A stretch of 64,000 bases of DNA, taken from Gleditsia sinensis. Taxonomy: Eukaryota; Streptophyta; Magnoliopsida; Fabales; Fabaceae. Where the stretch lies: positions 56,161,370 through 56,225,369 of the forward strand of contig CM073464.1 of NCBI GenBank assembly GCA_037074535.1, in the 5' to 3' direction. Position numbers and translations under genes: made by a program. Of this stretch, positions 26,622 through 38,701 are shown one piece after another. Positions within the stretch are counted from its first letter, which is position 1; each line of letters starts with the position of its first letter. Under the pieces are notes generated by a model, which did no database searches, was not told the DNA's origin, and saw only the letters and a program-made list of their open reading frames with translations.

Positions 26622-26799
26622 CAAAATTTTTTAAGGGGAATATTCTATGATGTAGATGTATGAAATAAGATGCTAGTTAGTAGGGTGTTGACATAAATCA
26701 CCAAAAAAATGAAAAATATACCACTTGTATCTTCTTTTTACTATTTTACTAGTACAATTATTTCAAATCTTAGTATATTCCATCAATATTCAAAATCTA

Positions 26800-27776
26800 T
26801 GGCTTCTTCTAAAATCTCCTTTCAAAATCTCCATTACTTTAACCTATTAATCACTTGGACACCTTAATAAATAAGTTTCAAAGAAAGGAAATTAACCTTC
26901 CTTGTAATAAGGAAAAGAACCTTGTATTTAATGCCAAACATTAATCAAGGATGATTCAGTAGAAGAAAAGGAATACATAATAGAGCATGGTGCCAAAATA
27001 GAAAGTCAGAAGTTTGGACAAAGCATTGAAGAATAATTAAAATCGGTGACCGTAATTCTAGAAAAGCTTTAAACATAATTTAGCTGCCATTTCGGTAAAA
27101 ATTGGTGTCCGTAAGTTTTAGATATATGTACCAAACTCTAATTCAAAACAACTGTTATTTGGTGGAAAAATATCACATGAAAAAGAAGCATTTCTGAGCT
27201 TATAAAAGTTTGTAAAAAATAAAGAACACATAGTTAGCTGATAGGATGCAGTTGGTTGTTTCAAAACAGATGTAATCAATTAACTATAAAATAAACCAGT
27301 TCAAATTAAAAATTCTCAAAATAACTGGTCGACTTAATAGTACCAATAGTCGACTAGTAAGAACATTAGGAAAACAAACTAAATCATTTGATTGTCCCTC
27401 TTCGACATTTAATCTGTTTGCATTGTCACTCTTTTTTTTACAATGACACCTATTACTTACAACTTCCCTACAAGAATCAAGACATCAATGATTCATTAAG
27501 GACAATAAGGAAAAATAAAATTCTGGTGATGTCTTAACCTTATTCTCTTTATGTGCTTAATATAATCTATAATCACAACTACTCTACATATGCATGCATA
27601 CTGTCATTTTTGAATTTTTTTCTCAATTTAGCTGATATCCACCAGTAACTCATATAGCAGCTCTAATCATGCCTGGCTTATTCACATAGCTATTATAAGT
27701 ATGCTCTTCTCTGAGGTCTATAAATGCAAACATTAGTATGTTTACCTTCATACTCAAAGTTAAGGTGAGTATAGCT
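26800..27776 (+). repeat. Upstream region of broken LOG copy, duplicated at 45401-46380
   Basis: This 1-kb stretch is an inverted, diverged copy of the sequence upstream of the LOG gene at 44750-45400. Shared landmarks in order are ACTTTAACCTA, ATTTAATGCCAAA, AAAATAGAAAGTC, TTTCTGAGCTTATAAAAG, AGGATGCAGTTG and TCTATAAATGCA (27717). It contains short GTCGAC-type motifs. Whether it is a native promoter or part of another repeat cannot be decided here. The conserved TATA-like box lies 51 bp upstream of the lost start codon. Confidence 0.75.
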
Positions 27777-27849
27777 ATAGAGGGAATCACATTTTGTCAG
27801 TTTTGAAATATTTGTGTCTTTTATGATTCCAGTCCTAGAAAAGATGTAT
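27777..27849 (+). pseudogene. LOG 5' fragment, start codon lost
   Basis: 24 codons align with the start of the LOG gene at 45400. The start is ATA instead of ATG, and codon 10 is TGA where the other copy has CGA (Arg), a C-to-T change. The read-through text NICVFY-DSSPRKD keeps the two serines of the family motif CGSS that the longer copy has lost. After AAAGATG (27849) the homology ends. 27850-27990 shows nothing I recognise. Confidence 0.8.
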
Positions 27850-27990
27850 ATTTATTATGCACTGTCACCTTATTCAACTGTCTATCACTTATGCACAATC
27901 ACAGTAATCCACGTATCACAACTTCGGAAGTATCTTCCAAATTCCTTGCATATAATATGGGATGAACAAATCTAAATAAAGAAAAACATG

Positions 27991-28204
27991 ACATACCAAC
28001 TAGTACTGGCATCCATATTAGACACCAATGCGAAGCAATTGAGGAATAAAACCATTCCCCTAGTTAAGGTGTTATGGGAAGGTTTGACTCCGAAAGAATT
28101 AACTTGGGAGCTGGAAGAAGTCAAGAGGAAGAAATATCCGCAATTGTTCTTATTAGATAATTTCTAAAATTTTGAGGACAAAATTTCTTTTAGGGGGAGA
28201 GAAA
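27991..28204 (+). pseudogene. Chromovirus integrase/chromodomain-type C-terminus and polypurine tract
   Basis: The frame reads ILDTNAKQLRNKTIPLVKVL, then WEGLTPKELTWELEEVKRKK and YPQLF, the usual end of Tekay-lineage pol just before the 3' LTR. It is followed by GGACAAAATTTCTTTTAGG and the purine run AGGGGGAGAGAAA (to 28204), then the LTR. Everything upstream in this element is missing from the position where LOG-related sequence lies. Confidence 0.85.
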
Positions 28205-31200
28205 TGTAACATCCCTAATTTGGTTTCTTTTATTAATAAAGGTATGTAAATATTTAATTAAGAAAATAAAACTTATTAAACAATTTTTTGATATCTAAGA
28301 AAAAATATAAGCCTTAGAAATTCTTCACCTTATATGTATGCATAGAAAATGTTTCTAACATTAAGGTAATAGGTAAAGAGAGAAAATCTAATAGGAAAAA
28401 TTAGAAATAACACCCTAAAGAGAGGCGCAATTCTTGGGTAACAAAGATAAATTTTTGGAAGTAAGTAAAGGTTTTAAAATTTCAAGAAGATTAGATTAGG
28501 GTAATTTTTCCTAATTCAAAAGTTAGAGTTACTAAGTTTAATATATTTACCCATACACTGGGCCTTCACCTATGGACATTTCATAGAGTTTGTTTTTCCA
28601 CTTCACATGAGTTTCTAGCAAGCCAATTGGATAGCCCAAGAAAGAGATATAACATACACTTGGACTAGGATATAGAAGTTGAACTGATAGCCCAAAAATC
28701 ATTAAAATGTGACCAAGCCCTCCATGCGATGTAGAATTTTAGCCAAAGAAAAGGAAATGGCCAAGAATGAACCCAAATCCAAGAGGAAAAAATAAGAACC
28801 TTGTGATGAAATAGTAGTGAAATAATAATCAAGATTAGGTCACATGGCATTAGGACAAAACATCTATATCTTACACTAATAATTTCAGCAAGTCTTATGA
28901 TGATATACTAGGTACTAATACATGGCATTAAGAAAAAACATCTATATCTTATATTAATAATTTTAGCAAGCCATATGATGATATAATAATACATGGCATT
29001 ATGAAAAAAAATCCTTATCGTACACAAATAATTTTAGCTAAGCAAGGGAGACTCAAGGGCTGGAAATTTGCCACCGAGAAAGGCAAACCTATCATGCTTG
29101 AATGAGACAAAAGAAAAAGGAAAAGAATCCCTAAATCAAAGGGACCTTGTCCCTTGTCTTAAGAACATTTTATCATGACTTTCAAATACAAATCTCCTTT
29201 TTCTATGCATATCTTGACTAAAGGAGAGGAAGACAAGAACATGAGTTGCCTTCCCCTAAAAAGCAACTAAGTGTATCCTAATTGTGATAAAGTAGACCCT
29301 TGATTATGAAAGGAGGACCACTTGATAGTTTATTTAAGCAAAAATCACCCTTATAACATTATAATTTCGTATAAGTAAGGGAGAGGAAAAACAAAAGCAA
29401 GGTAGAGTGAGGAAAAGAGAGAAAGAGATGAGAAGAGAGGAAGGAAGAAGAAGGAGAAGTCTAGAGGACTAAGTACTCAAGGTAAGTTAGCTTAATCTCC
29501 ACTTAAATCCATCTTTTCTCTTTATCCTTGGGGTTTCAAAACTTACCCTCCTTTTCTTATTCAAGCTGTTGAAAAACTCTAAGGGAAAAGAGGAATTTTG
29601 TCACTTCCTTAAAGAGAAAACAAGAAAAAGAATTCACTAATTGAGTTAGGGAGATCTTTAGGTAGGTTTAACAATATCGCTTTTTGAAGAAAAGCTTTGA
29701 AATTTGTAACATTTATATGAGATTTTGATCTTAGAACTTTGATGAAATTTACAATATTTGCTACTTTGATGATTGGCCATAGACGTTGCTATATCATATT
29801 ATATTTTGATCTTGCATGTGATGGATGTTTTGAATACTTCAGTTGGTATGGAAAGTTCTGCATAGATATGGCTATGGTTGGCAAAAATTTAGGGCTTTTA
29901 TGCCGCTGTTATTTATATTTGAATGTGGTGAAAAATTGATGGAATATGATTAGATTGATAAATTGAGTATGGCCTTAAAAATTTAGCAGAAGACCATGAG
30001 AAATTTCTGTTGGAAAACATCCTTAGTGATGCATGATTTGATTATATTTTTCTTTTGAAGTGGATGATGGAATATCTTAAATTAAGTAAGAAATATAATT
30101 AAATGTTGAGATGGGTAATTCTTTGGTTAGGTGGAAATTTGGAAGAAAAATGGAAGAGAACTTAATAAAAGGATGAACTATAACGTTAGGAAAGGCTAGG
30201 CTTAGAAAACTAGATTTCAGAGTAACATGGAAAGCTTATGTTTTTGAAATTCTGGGAAGAATAGGTTGGGAATTAAAAGAAGTGGTTAACATAAAACATT
30301 TATATATATGTCTCACTGATTTTTTGGCACTGAAATCACTCAATTTGGATTTCATATGAGGGAGATATGGTCAGATTAGTATGCAGTGGTTAGAAACTAG
30401 CTAACCAGGGAAGAATATGTTAAGTATGCTGCAATTTTTGAATTTTTGGGCATGATATGCAGGGAATTAAAGGAAATTGTTAAAATAATAAATATAGATA
30501 TATGTCTCATGGATCTATAGGCTCCAAAATCAATTAATTTGGAGTCCATATGAGGGAGATATGACTAATTAATGAGTAGATGTTAGAATTATTCTAGAAT
30601 CTAGGGTGGTAAATGTAATCATTTTTGTTTTTGATTTTTGTTGAACTAATTCGTTAGGAATCGGAAGAAATGATAAACATGAAAGTTGTAGATAATTATC
30701 TTAACTTTTTATAAGCTTTGGAATCACCACAATTAGAGTTTATATGAGGGATATATGTGTGAATAAGTGAGGAAAGATCACAAAACACGAGAAGGCCGTG
30801 TTCTGGGTTGCTTTAGCACGGATAGGCCATGTTTAGGGCTTATTTTGAGTACGTTTGAAGTATTTTTCAAGCATCAACGTGTCTTGGAAGATGGATAGGC
30901 TGTGTTAGGAGCTAGGAAAGCTTATTTTCAATATTTTTCTACCATAAATGAACCTTATTAACTAGAGGCCAAGCATAAAGAAAATGAAAAGATGAAAATA
31001 ATATTTAAAAAACAAGAAGAATGTTATAAATAAAAATAATAAATAACTGGTGTATGCCTTAGCCATTGTCATTGCATGAACTCCTTACCATCTTAAGTGT
31101 GTAATTTTGACATGAAAATATTTTCTACAGTGATATTCGAAAGTGGTTATAATCATGACGTGATTACATTTTAACAATATTTTTGGTAGTGATTATGCTT

Positions 31201-32022
31201 TTATGATAAATTATGGCATATGACTATAATGAACATACTTGTTATTGAAATCATATTTTTGGCTATTAACGTGAAAAGAAAAGAAAAGAGATGAGCACGG
31301 TCACATGGAGGTCTGTGTGGTGCATCAATAGGGGACGCCCTACTCACGACTATGATTATGTTAATGAAAAAAGAAAGAGAAAGTGTGCCATGTTGGACGG
31401 AGCGAGAAAAGACCGTAAGCAAGAGTAGAAAGTACTCACTCTAACGAGGGTAGCTTGATATGAAAATAAGTTGATAGCCATCATATGGTATTCTAAAAAT
31501 AGTTATTCATGCCATACATGTCATTACTGTACGATTTTCATGTGCATAGATAAAGTGCATTCATGTGACCTAAGATATTTGTTATAGCTTATACAGATGA
31601 ACATGACATGATGAGCTATATTGATGATAATTATGATTTATTGTTCAACTTACTAGGATTTAATTCTCACTACATTTTCATATCATGTTCAAAAGACTAA
31701 ATATGCAGATATTTTCTAGGACTAGTTTTTAGCGTACGTTGGGTAAAGTTGGCTAAGATTCTGGTGACTATGCAACCACTCGCACCCATATCCCTGAAAC
31801 TGGTCAATATAGATGAATAAGATGTAGAAATATATGCGTTTAATTTTTGTACAGACGTTTTTAATTATTGATGTGTATGTGAACCCAAAATTGTATTAGT
31901 GTTCATGGTATACCATAAACCTTAATTATGTTTGGTTAATTTAATTGAATGTTATTATGAGTTAAATAGTTAGAAGTAAAGAGGTAGTAACTTCATGAGA
32001 TTTTAAATAAATAAATAAATAA

Positions 32023-32092
<70 letters not shown>

Positions 32093-32114
32093 GTAAAAAA
32101 ATGGAGTTGTTACA
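28205..32114 (+). repeat. 3' LTR of Tekay-type element, family A (copy A2)
   Basis: It starts TGTAACATCCCTAATTT after the polypurine tract and ends AGTTGTTACA. It is about 3.9 kb. It contains three units of the 194-bp module (about 30220-30780), the GC-richer LTR box (31290-31420), and (ATAA)n plus (AT)n runs at 32005-32093. The LTR ends inside the gag of the plus-strand Athila-like element. The five bases after it, CCAAC (32115-32119), should be one copy of the target duplication, but no matching 5' end is found in the window. Confidence 0.88.
32028..32093. repeat. (AT)n microsatellite in A2 LTR
   Basis: A TA/AT dinucleotide run preceded by (AAAT)n at about 32005-32027, placed some 20-80 bp before the LTR end. 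Confidence 0.95.
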
Positions 32115-32790
32115 CCAACCAAAGAGGTATAATCCATATGCTAATACATATAATCCTAGATGGAAGGATTATCCCAATTTAAGATATGGGAATGCACAAA
32201 ATTAGCCTGTAGGGCAAAATTTTCAACAAAATCAACATGCATATTATCCTAGTCAGAATGCATCTCAAAATACCAGGTAAGTAATCCATTGGAAGATATT
32301 GTGAAAACTCTTGTGCATAACTCTCAGCAATTTCAGTAAGAGACATGAGCTAGCATTCAGAACTTGACAACTCAAATTGGTCAGTTAGCAACCACAGTGA
32401 GTCAATTTGATGATCAAAACTCATGTAAGTTACCTTCTCAAACTGGGGTGAATCCCAGAGAAAATGCTAGTGCAATTGTTTTAAGGAATGGTAAGGAAAT
32501 TGAAAGTCCACCAACACCCTCTTCTCCTAAGGAACATGAAAAACTAATTAAGGAGAATGAAGCACCTATAGGTAAGTATCCATCCAATTTAAATTATGAA
32601 GTAGTACCTCCTTTTCCAGAAGCTCTTAAAGAAAATAGGCTAGATGAGAAAACTTTTGATATATATGAAACCTTTAGAAAGTGTGAAGTTAATATCCCCT
32701 TTCTAGATGCTATTAAACATATACCAAGATATGCCAAGTTTTTGAAAGAACTATGTACTCAAAAAAGAAAGAAAAAGTTGAAGGGTTGAA
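32115..32790 (+). pseudogene. Athila/Tat-like gag, C-terminal part
   Basis: The host element of the large nest starts here in mid-gag: RYNPYANTYNPRWKDYPNLR, then a stop, then QNFQQNQHAYYPSQNAS. After a frameshift it continues as LTTQIGQLATTVSQ with PSQTGVNPRENASAI, and ends with VPPFPEALKENRLDEKTFDI and FLKELCTQKRKKK. The N-terminal half and 5' LTR are not present next to it, because the A2 LTR cuts it at 32114. Confidence 0.88.
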
Positions 32791-32820
32791 AAGGTTCAAA
32801 TGAGTCAGAATGTATCTGTC

Positions 32821-33645
32821 GTGATATAAACAAAACTCCCCACTAAATGCAAGGATCCAGGTATATTTACTACTCCATGCAAAATTGGGGATACTTGTGT
32901 TGAAAAAGCTATGTTGGATTTTGGAGCCTTCATAAATGTCATGCTATATTCTATATATACTTCCTTGAAATTAGGACCATTGAACTCTACTAATGTGGCG
33001 ATTCAATTAGTAGATAGGTCCACTTCAGATCCTAAGGGAGTAATTGAGGATGTCTTGGTACATGTAGATGATTTGGTTTTCCAAGTAGATTTTTATGTAC
33101 TTGACATGGAAAACGGGGATTTTACCTCTCCAATATTATTAGGGAAGCCATTTTTGAAAACCTTTAAAATTAGGATAGATGTTCACAATGGCACACTCAC
33201 TATGGAATTTGATGGTGAAGTAATAAAATTTAATATGTATGAAGCCATGAAACACCCAGGTGATGATACTCCTATTTATTCTATTGATGTATTTGATTCC
33301 TTAGCACATGATGTGTTTGAAGTAGATGGAAAGGATAAATTGGAAGTGATTGTGAGCAAATTCATAGAAGAAGATGATGTTGAGATAGATTTGGATGAAA
33401 AAACAAACGAGGAATTGGCTGCACTCAATGGTTTTTCAAAAGGACCACCAATAGGTAATGTTTCTTATATGGAATTACCAATTTCTGATACTACTCTTTT
33501 ACCTTTTGTTGTATAGGTTCCTACTCTTGAATTGAAGCCACTCCCTTATCACCTCAAATATGTATTTTTACTAGAAAGAGAAACACTTCCTGTTATTATC
33601 TTCAATAAGCTTGAATTTGATCAGGAGGAGAAATTAATCCAAGTT
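32821..33645 (+). pseudogene. Athila/Tat-like aspartic protease and linker
   Basis: The text KCKDPGIFTTPCKIGD leads into MLDFGAFINVMLYSIY (32911), then GVIEDVLVHVDDLVF, ILLGKPFLKTF and IDVHNGTLTMEFDG. The active-site text is DFGAF (DLGAS in relatives), so the Asp and Gly are kept. After a stop at 33516 the linker LKPLPYHLKYVFLLERETLP and EEKLIQVL follows, which normally leads into RT. Instead the sequence jumps to RNase H at about 33646. Confidence 0.88.
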
Positions 33646-34019
33646 CTTATGCCGAGAAGAATTATACCACCACTGAAAAAGAGCTCTTAACTATACTCTT
33701 TGGATTAGAAAATTTTAGATCATATTTAATATGCACTAAAATTATTATTTTTACTGATCATGCAGCTTTGAGGTACTTGGTGATGAAAGAGGATGCTAAA
33801 CCCAGGATAATCAGATGGGTGTTACTGCTTACAGAACTTGATTTAGAAATCAAAGACAAGAAAGGGTCTAAAAATAATGTGGTCGATCACCTAAGCCGCT
33901 TGACACATGTGAAGGAGAAACTGAAAATTGAAGAATCATTCCTAAATGAAAATTTATTTTCAATTTCAGTTCATATGCCATGGTATGCAAATATTGTAAA
34001 TTATTTTGCCACTAATTAG
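33646..34019 (+). pseudogene. RNase H-like region, joined directly to protease linker
   Basis: The text YAEKNYTTTEKELLTILFGL is the C-terminal RNase H block, followed by ICTKIIIFTDHAALRYL (with the conserved TDH) and GSKNNVVDHLSRL. The whole RT domain between linker and this block is absent, so an internal deletion of roughly 1 kb or more removed polymerase. A frameshift near 33690 separates the two frames. Confidence 0.87.
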
Positions 34020-35240
34020 TTACCTCATCTTTTGACCAGGGCAACTAGAAATAGGATCAATAGTGATGCCAAATATTACATATGAGATGATCCCTAGCTA
34101 TAGAAGCAATGCTCAGATCAAATTATAAGAAGATGTATTCCTAACTCTAAAGTTCTATCAATTATAACCTTCTGTTACTCTTATGCATGTGGAGGACACT
34201 TTGGGGCAAAAACGACAGCAAATAAAGTACTAGACTGTAGTTTTTACTAGCCTACTCTATTCAAAGATTCACATCGTTTTTGTAAGTCATGTACTAATTG
34301 TCAGAAAATAGGTAATATATCCAGAAAAATGATATGCCTCAAACACTAGTACTATTTTGTGAATTTTTTTTTATATTTGGGGCATTGATTTCATGGGACC
34401 ATTTCCTTTATCATCTGAATATAATTGTATTTTGTTGGCTATAGATTATGTCTCAAAGTGGGTGAAAGCTAAATCCACTAGGACTGACAATTACAAAGTG
34501 GTTGTAGATTTCATTAAATCCTATATTTTCTCAAGATTTGGGATTCCAAGAGCTTTGATAAATGAGAGGGGAATACATTTTTGCAATAGGACTATTAAAG
34601 CCCTATTAAAGATATAATCTCACTTATAAATTGTCAACTGCATACCACCCTCAGACCAATGGGCAAGCTGAAGTATCCAATAGAGAAATCAAAAATATCA
34701 TTAGTAAGACAATAAATCCCAACTGCAGGGATTGGAGTCTCAGATTAGATGATGCTCTTTAGGCATACAAAATAGCCTATAAGACCCTAATTGGTATGTC
34801 TCCATACAAGTTAGTATTTGGAAAAACTTGTCATCTTCCAGTTGAATTGGAACATAAAGCATTTTGGGCTATAAAGAAATTTAACATGAATCTGGAAGAA
34901 AGTGGAGAATATGGAAAATTACAGCTTCAATAATTAGAGGAAATCATAAATGAGGCCTATGAAAATGTAAATATCAATAAGGTCAAAACTAAACTCCTAC
35001 ACGATTGTATGATTTCACGCAAGGAGTTCACTAAAGGACATAAAGTCCTTATCTATAATTCTAGGCTCCGATTGTTCCCAAGTAAGTTTCGTTCTAGATG
35101 GAAGGGACCATTTATTGTTACTGATATTTTTTCTCATGGTGTAGTTCAAATAAAAAACATGGATAATTAGAATAGCTTTAAAGTCAACGGACATAGGCTT
35201 AAACAATATTATCAAGGATTTCAGCAAGAGAAACCATAAT
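34020..35240 (+). pseudogene. Athila/Tat-like integrase, several stops
   Basis: The zinc-binding part is visible (GGHFGAKTTANKVL, SCTNCQKIGNIS) with stops. The catalytic core starts DFMGPFPLSSEYNC (34392) and keeps the first Asp. The second site reads LINERGIHF, where relatives have an Asp, so that acidic residue has become Glu with an altered neighbour. The third, in NGQAEVSNREIK, is intact. The C-terminal part shows GMSPYKLVFGKTCHLPVELE, KAFWAIKKFN and FPSKFRSRWKGPFIV. Frameshifts at about 34617 and stops at about 34760 and 34932 make it non-functional. 35241-35411 continues with the GGGAGGCAACC segment that follows integrase in this lineage. Confidence 0.9.
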
Positions 35241-35411
35241 GGATAACTCTTGAAGATCCTTTTTAATTTTATGAGTTTATGTTGTGCCAACAAAGTTAAA
35301 CAAAGGCATTAGTTGGGAGGCAACCAAACAAAAATTCTTCTTCTTCTTCTTTTTCATAATTTGATTTCTTTTATTTGAAAAAAATGGAAAAAATGACTTG
35401 CGGACGCACAA

Positions 35412-38400
35412 TGTAACATCCGGTAATTTTTAGATATTTTCCTTAGAAATTCTTCATCTTACATATATGCATAGAAATGTTCTAATATTAATGGAATAGG
35501 TAAAGAAAGAAAACCTAAGAGGAAATATTAGAAATAAACATGCTAAAGAAAGGTGAAATTCTTAGGTAAGGAAGATAAATTTTTGTGAAGTAAAGGTCTT
35601 AAAATTTCAAGAAGATTGGATTAGGGAAATTTTTTTCCTAATTTAAGAGTAAAAGTTACTAAGTTTAGTATCTCCACCCATAAATTGGGCTTTCACCTAT
35701 GGACACTTCATATAGATTTTTAGCAAGCCAATAGAATAGCCCAATGAAAAAATAAAACATAGACTTGGACTAGGATATAGAAATTGGACTGATAGCCCAA
35801 AAATCATGAAAATGTGACCAAGCCCATTATGAAAGGTAGAATTTTAACCAAAGTAAAGAAAATGGGCAAGAACAAGCCCAAACCCAAGAGGAAAAATGAA
35901 AATAAAAATAAAAATAAAGTGATGGAATAATGGTGTAATCAAGATTAGGTGATTTGACATTAAGACAAAAATTTAGCAAGTGGTATGATAATACAAGAAT
36001 TTAGGACAAAACATCAATATACTACACTCATAATTTTAGCAAGTGGGTAATAATACATAGCATTATGAAAAAACATCTTTATCCCACATAAATAATTTCA
36101 AACAAATAATGGAGATTCAAGGGCTAGAAATTTGCCACTTAAAAAGGCAAATCTATCATACTTGATTAAGACAAAAGAAAAAGGAAATGAATCCCTAAAT
36201 CAAAGGGATCTTGTCCCATATCTTAAGAACATATTATCATATTTTTCAAAAAAAAAATTTCCTTTTTCTATGCATATCTTGACTAAGAAAGAGAAAGACA
36301 AGAACATAAGTTGTTTGTTTTCCAAAAATTCAACCAAGTGTAATCTAATTGTGATAAGGTAGACCCATGATCATGAAAGGTAAATTATTTGAGGGTCTAT
36401 TTAAGCAAAACCCACCCTTACAACATTAGAATTTTCGTCCAAGTGAGGGAGAGGAAAAATAGAAGCAAGGTAGAGTTAGGAAAGGAGAGGAAGAAAGAGG
36501 AAGAAGTCTAGAAGACTAAGTGCTCCAAGTAAGTTTAACAATATTTCTTTTGGAAGAAAAGTTTTGAACCTTATAATATTTATATGAGATTTTGATCTTA
36601 GAACTTTGATGATTGGTCATGGATGTTGCTATATCATGTTACATATTGATCTTGCATGTGATACATGTTTGAATACTTAGGCTGGTATAGAAAGTTCTGC
36701 ATAGGTATGGCTGTGGGTGGCAAAATTTTAAGCTTTTGTGTTTTAATTTCTGGGAATTATATGTAGGGAATTAAAATAAATGGTTAACATCAGAATTAAA
36801 GATATATGTGTCACGGATTTTTAGCCACTGGAATCACTCAATTTGGAATCCATATGAGGAAGATATGAGCCAATTACTAGTCAAAGGTCAGAATATGGAT
36901 CATCAAGGAAGAATATGTTAGGATAGCTTCTGTGTTTTAATTTCTGAGAATTATCTGTAGGGAATTAAAATAAATGGTTAACTTAATAATTAAAGATATA
37001 TGTATCATGGATTTTTAGCCACTGGAATCATTCAATTTAAAGTTCATATAAGGTAGATATGTTCCGATTAGTAAACAAAAGTCAGAAAATGGTTAATCAG
37101 GGAAGAATATGTTAGGATAGCTTCGGTGTTTTAATTTTTGGGAACATTTTATAAGGAATTAAAATAAATGGTTAACATATGAATTGTAGATATATGTGTC
37201 ATGGAGTTTTAGCCACTAGAATCACTTAATTGGGAATTCTTGTGAGGGAGATATGGATAGATTAGTAGGTAGAGGTCAGAACTTATCCGAGAAGAAATAA
37301 CCTGTACATTGAGGGAGTAATATCACCTTGATTTATTAATATTTCTCTACAATGTTCAACTTAATAGTTTTAGATAATTGTTTTATCTTGAAATTGACAC
37401 CAAGATCACCTACATCGGAGTTAAATTGAGGCAGTTATGCTTTGATTAATAAGATAAGGTTAGATATGATGAAAACCTACATCAAGAAAATAAAGAAATA
37501 AAATTAATATTTAAAAAAGAAGACGAATCTTATATATGAAAATAATAAATGACTAGTATATGCCATAGCCATTGCCATCGTATGAACTTCTTACCATCTT
37601 AAGTGTGAAATGTTGACATGGAAATATTTTATAAAGTGATATTTGAAATGATTATGTTTATGACATGATTACCAATGATTTTTGGTAATAGTTATATTTT
37701 GTTGAACATACTTGTTATTGAAAGCATACTTTTGGCTATCATTGTGAAAAGAAAAGAAATGAGCATGGTCACATGGCAATCCGTGTGGTGCACCAGTAGG
37801 GGACGCCCTACCAACGGCTATGATTATGATTATGAGAAAAGAAAGAGAAAATGTGCCATGTCGGACGGAGCGAGAAAAGCCCGTACGGGAGAGTAGAGGA
37901 TACTCACCCTGACCGAGGTAGCTTGAAATGAGAATAAGTTGATGGCCATCATATGATATTCTGAAAATAGTTAATCCTGTCATACATATCATTACTATAT
38001 GATTCTTATGTACATAGATATAATGCATTCATGTGACCAAAGATATTTTCTGTAGTTTATACAGCTGAACATGACGTGATGAGCTATATTGACGATGATT
38101 TATTGTTGAACTTACTGGGATTTAATTCTTAATATATTTTCATATCATGTTCAAAAAATTAGTTGTGCAGCTTTTTCTATGGCTCTGGCTTTTAGTGCAC
38201 ATTGGATCGAGTTACTTTTTGTTAGGCAGATCTCCGAATCAAATAAGATGTTTGTGGTCGAGTTGGCTCAGATCCCGGTGAAGGTGTAACCACCCGCATC
38301 TGTATCTCCGGAATTGGTCAACCAAAATAAATAAGATGTAAATATGTATGTGTTTAATATGTTGCATGTACGTTTTGATTAATGACGTGTATGTGAACTC

Positions 38401-38439
38401 AATATTGTATAATAATAATAAATAAAAAAGGTTGTTACA
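35412..38439 (+). repeat. 5' LTR of A3
   Basis: It starts TGTAACATCCGGTAATT and ends GTTGTTACA, and is closely similar to 47303-50356. It has three units of a 194-bp module, with AATTAAAATAAATGGTTAAC near 36769, 36963 and 37157. The GC-richer box lies at 37760-37900. Compared with the 3' LTR, about 18 bp are missing near 35725. Confidence 0.93.
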
Positions 38440-38443
38440 TAAT

Positions 38444-38455
38444 TGGTATCAGAGC
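38444..38455 (+). other. Primer binding site, initiator tRNA-Met type (A3)
   Basis: TGGTATCAGAGC lies five bases after the LTR end and is a perfect match to the site in copy A1. The leader from here to the gag ATG at 38695 has no stops of note or other features. Confidence 0.95.
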
Positions 38456-38694
38456 AGGTCGATCCTAGATGGCCAGTGGGTGGTTGGTTATCAGAATCGA
38501 TCTGATAGTATCTTAAGTATGTTGTGGTAGTGCTGTGTAGGGGATCAGTGATTTCATATAGGTAAGAAATTATTAGTGTTTCTTATCTATATGCTGAGGT
38601 GGTGTTATGACTGCTGTTAAATATTTTTTTGCAACTAACTATTGGGCTTGATCACCTCAATAGCAGCATAACTTTATTTTTGCCCCAGTAGAAA

Positions 38695-38701
38695 ATGGCA
38701 C
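38695..38701 (+). pseudogene. Gag start codon of A3, split by element G
   Basis: ATGGCAC at 38695-38701 continues at 44046 with CACCAAGGAGGAATCC, which restores the MAPPRRNPANNAEET start seen in copy A1. After the gap, two C-to-T type stops appear within 15 codons (TAG for the Leu codon, TGA for the Arg codon of LHNLATAIRD). The similarity ends near 44115. Confidence 0.85.

Larger units (their letters stand above)
23676..26693 (+). repeat. LTR-like repeat F (possible solo LTR)
   Basis: It begins TGTAACATCCTAAGCC, the same kind of terminus as families A and B, and is inserted in an integrase fragment. Late in the repeat there is text typical of gypsy LTR U5 regions (about 26130-26340, with GAGATTGTCATCTC and AGCAAGAAGTGAGCAAC). 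The right border is not certain. A TGACA at about 26693 is the best candidate, but five-base flanks do not match (TGACT left, TAAAT right). No coding region is supported: the 126-codon frame at 24124 comes from the tandem repeat. Confidence 0.5.

Noticed and set aside
23676..26693. Repeat F as a solo LTR with target duplication
   Set aside because: The left end is convincing, but I could not find a matching five-base flank or a firm right end, so it is listed only as LTR-like.
28205..32114. A2 LTR as a solo LTR
   Set aside because: It is directly preceded by the polypurine tract and the integrase C-terminus of the same lineage, so it is a 3' LTR of a 5'-truncated element.
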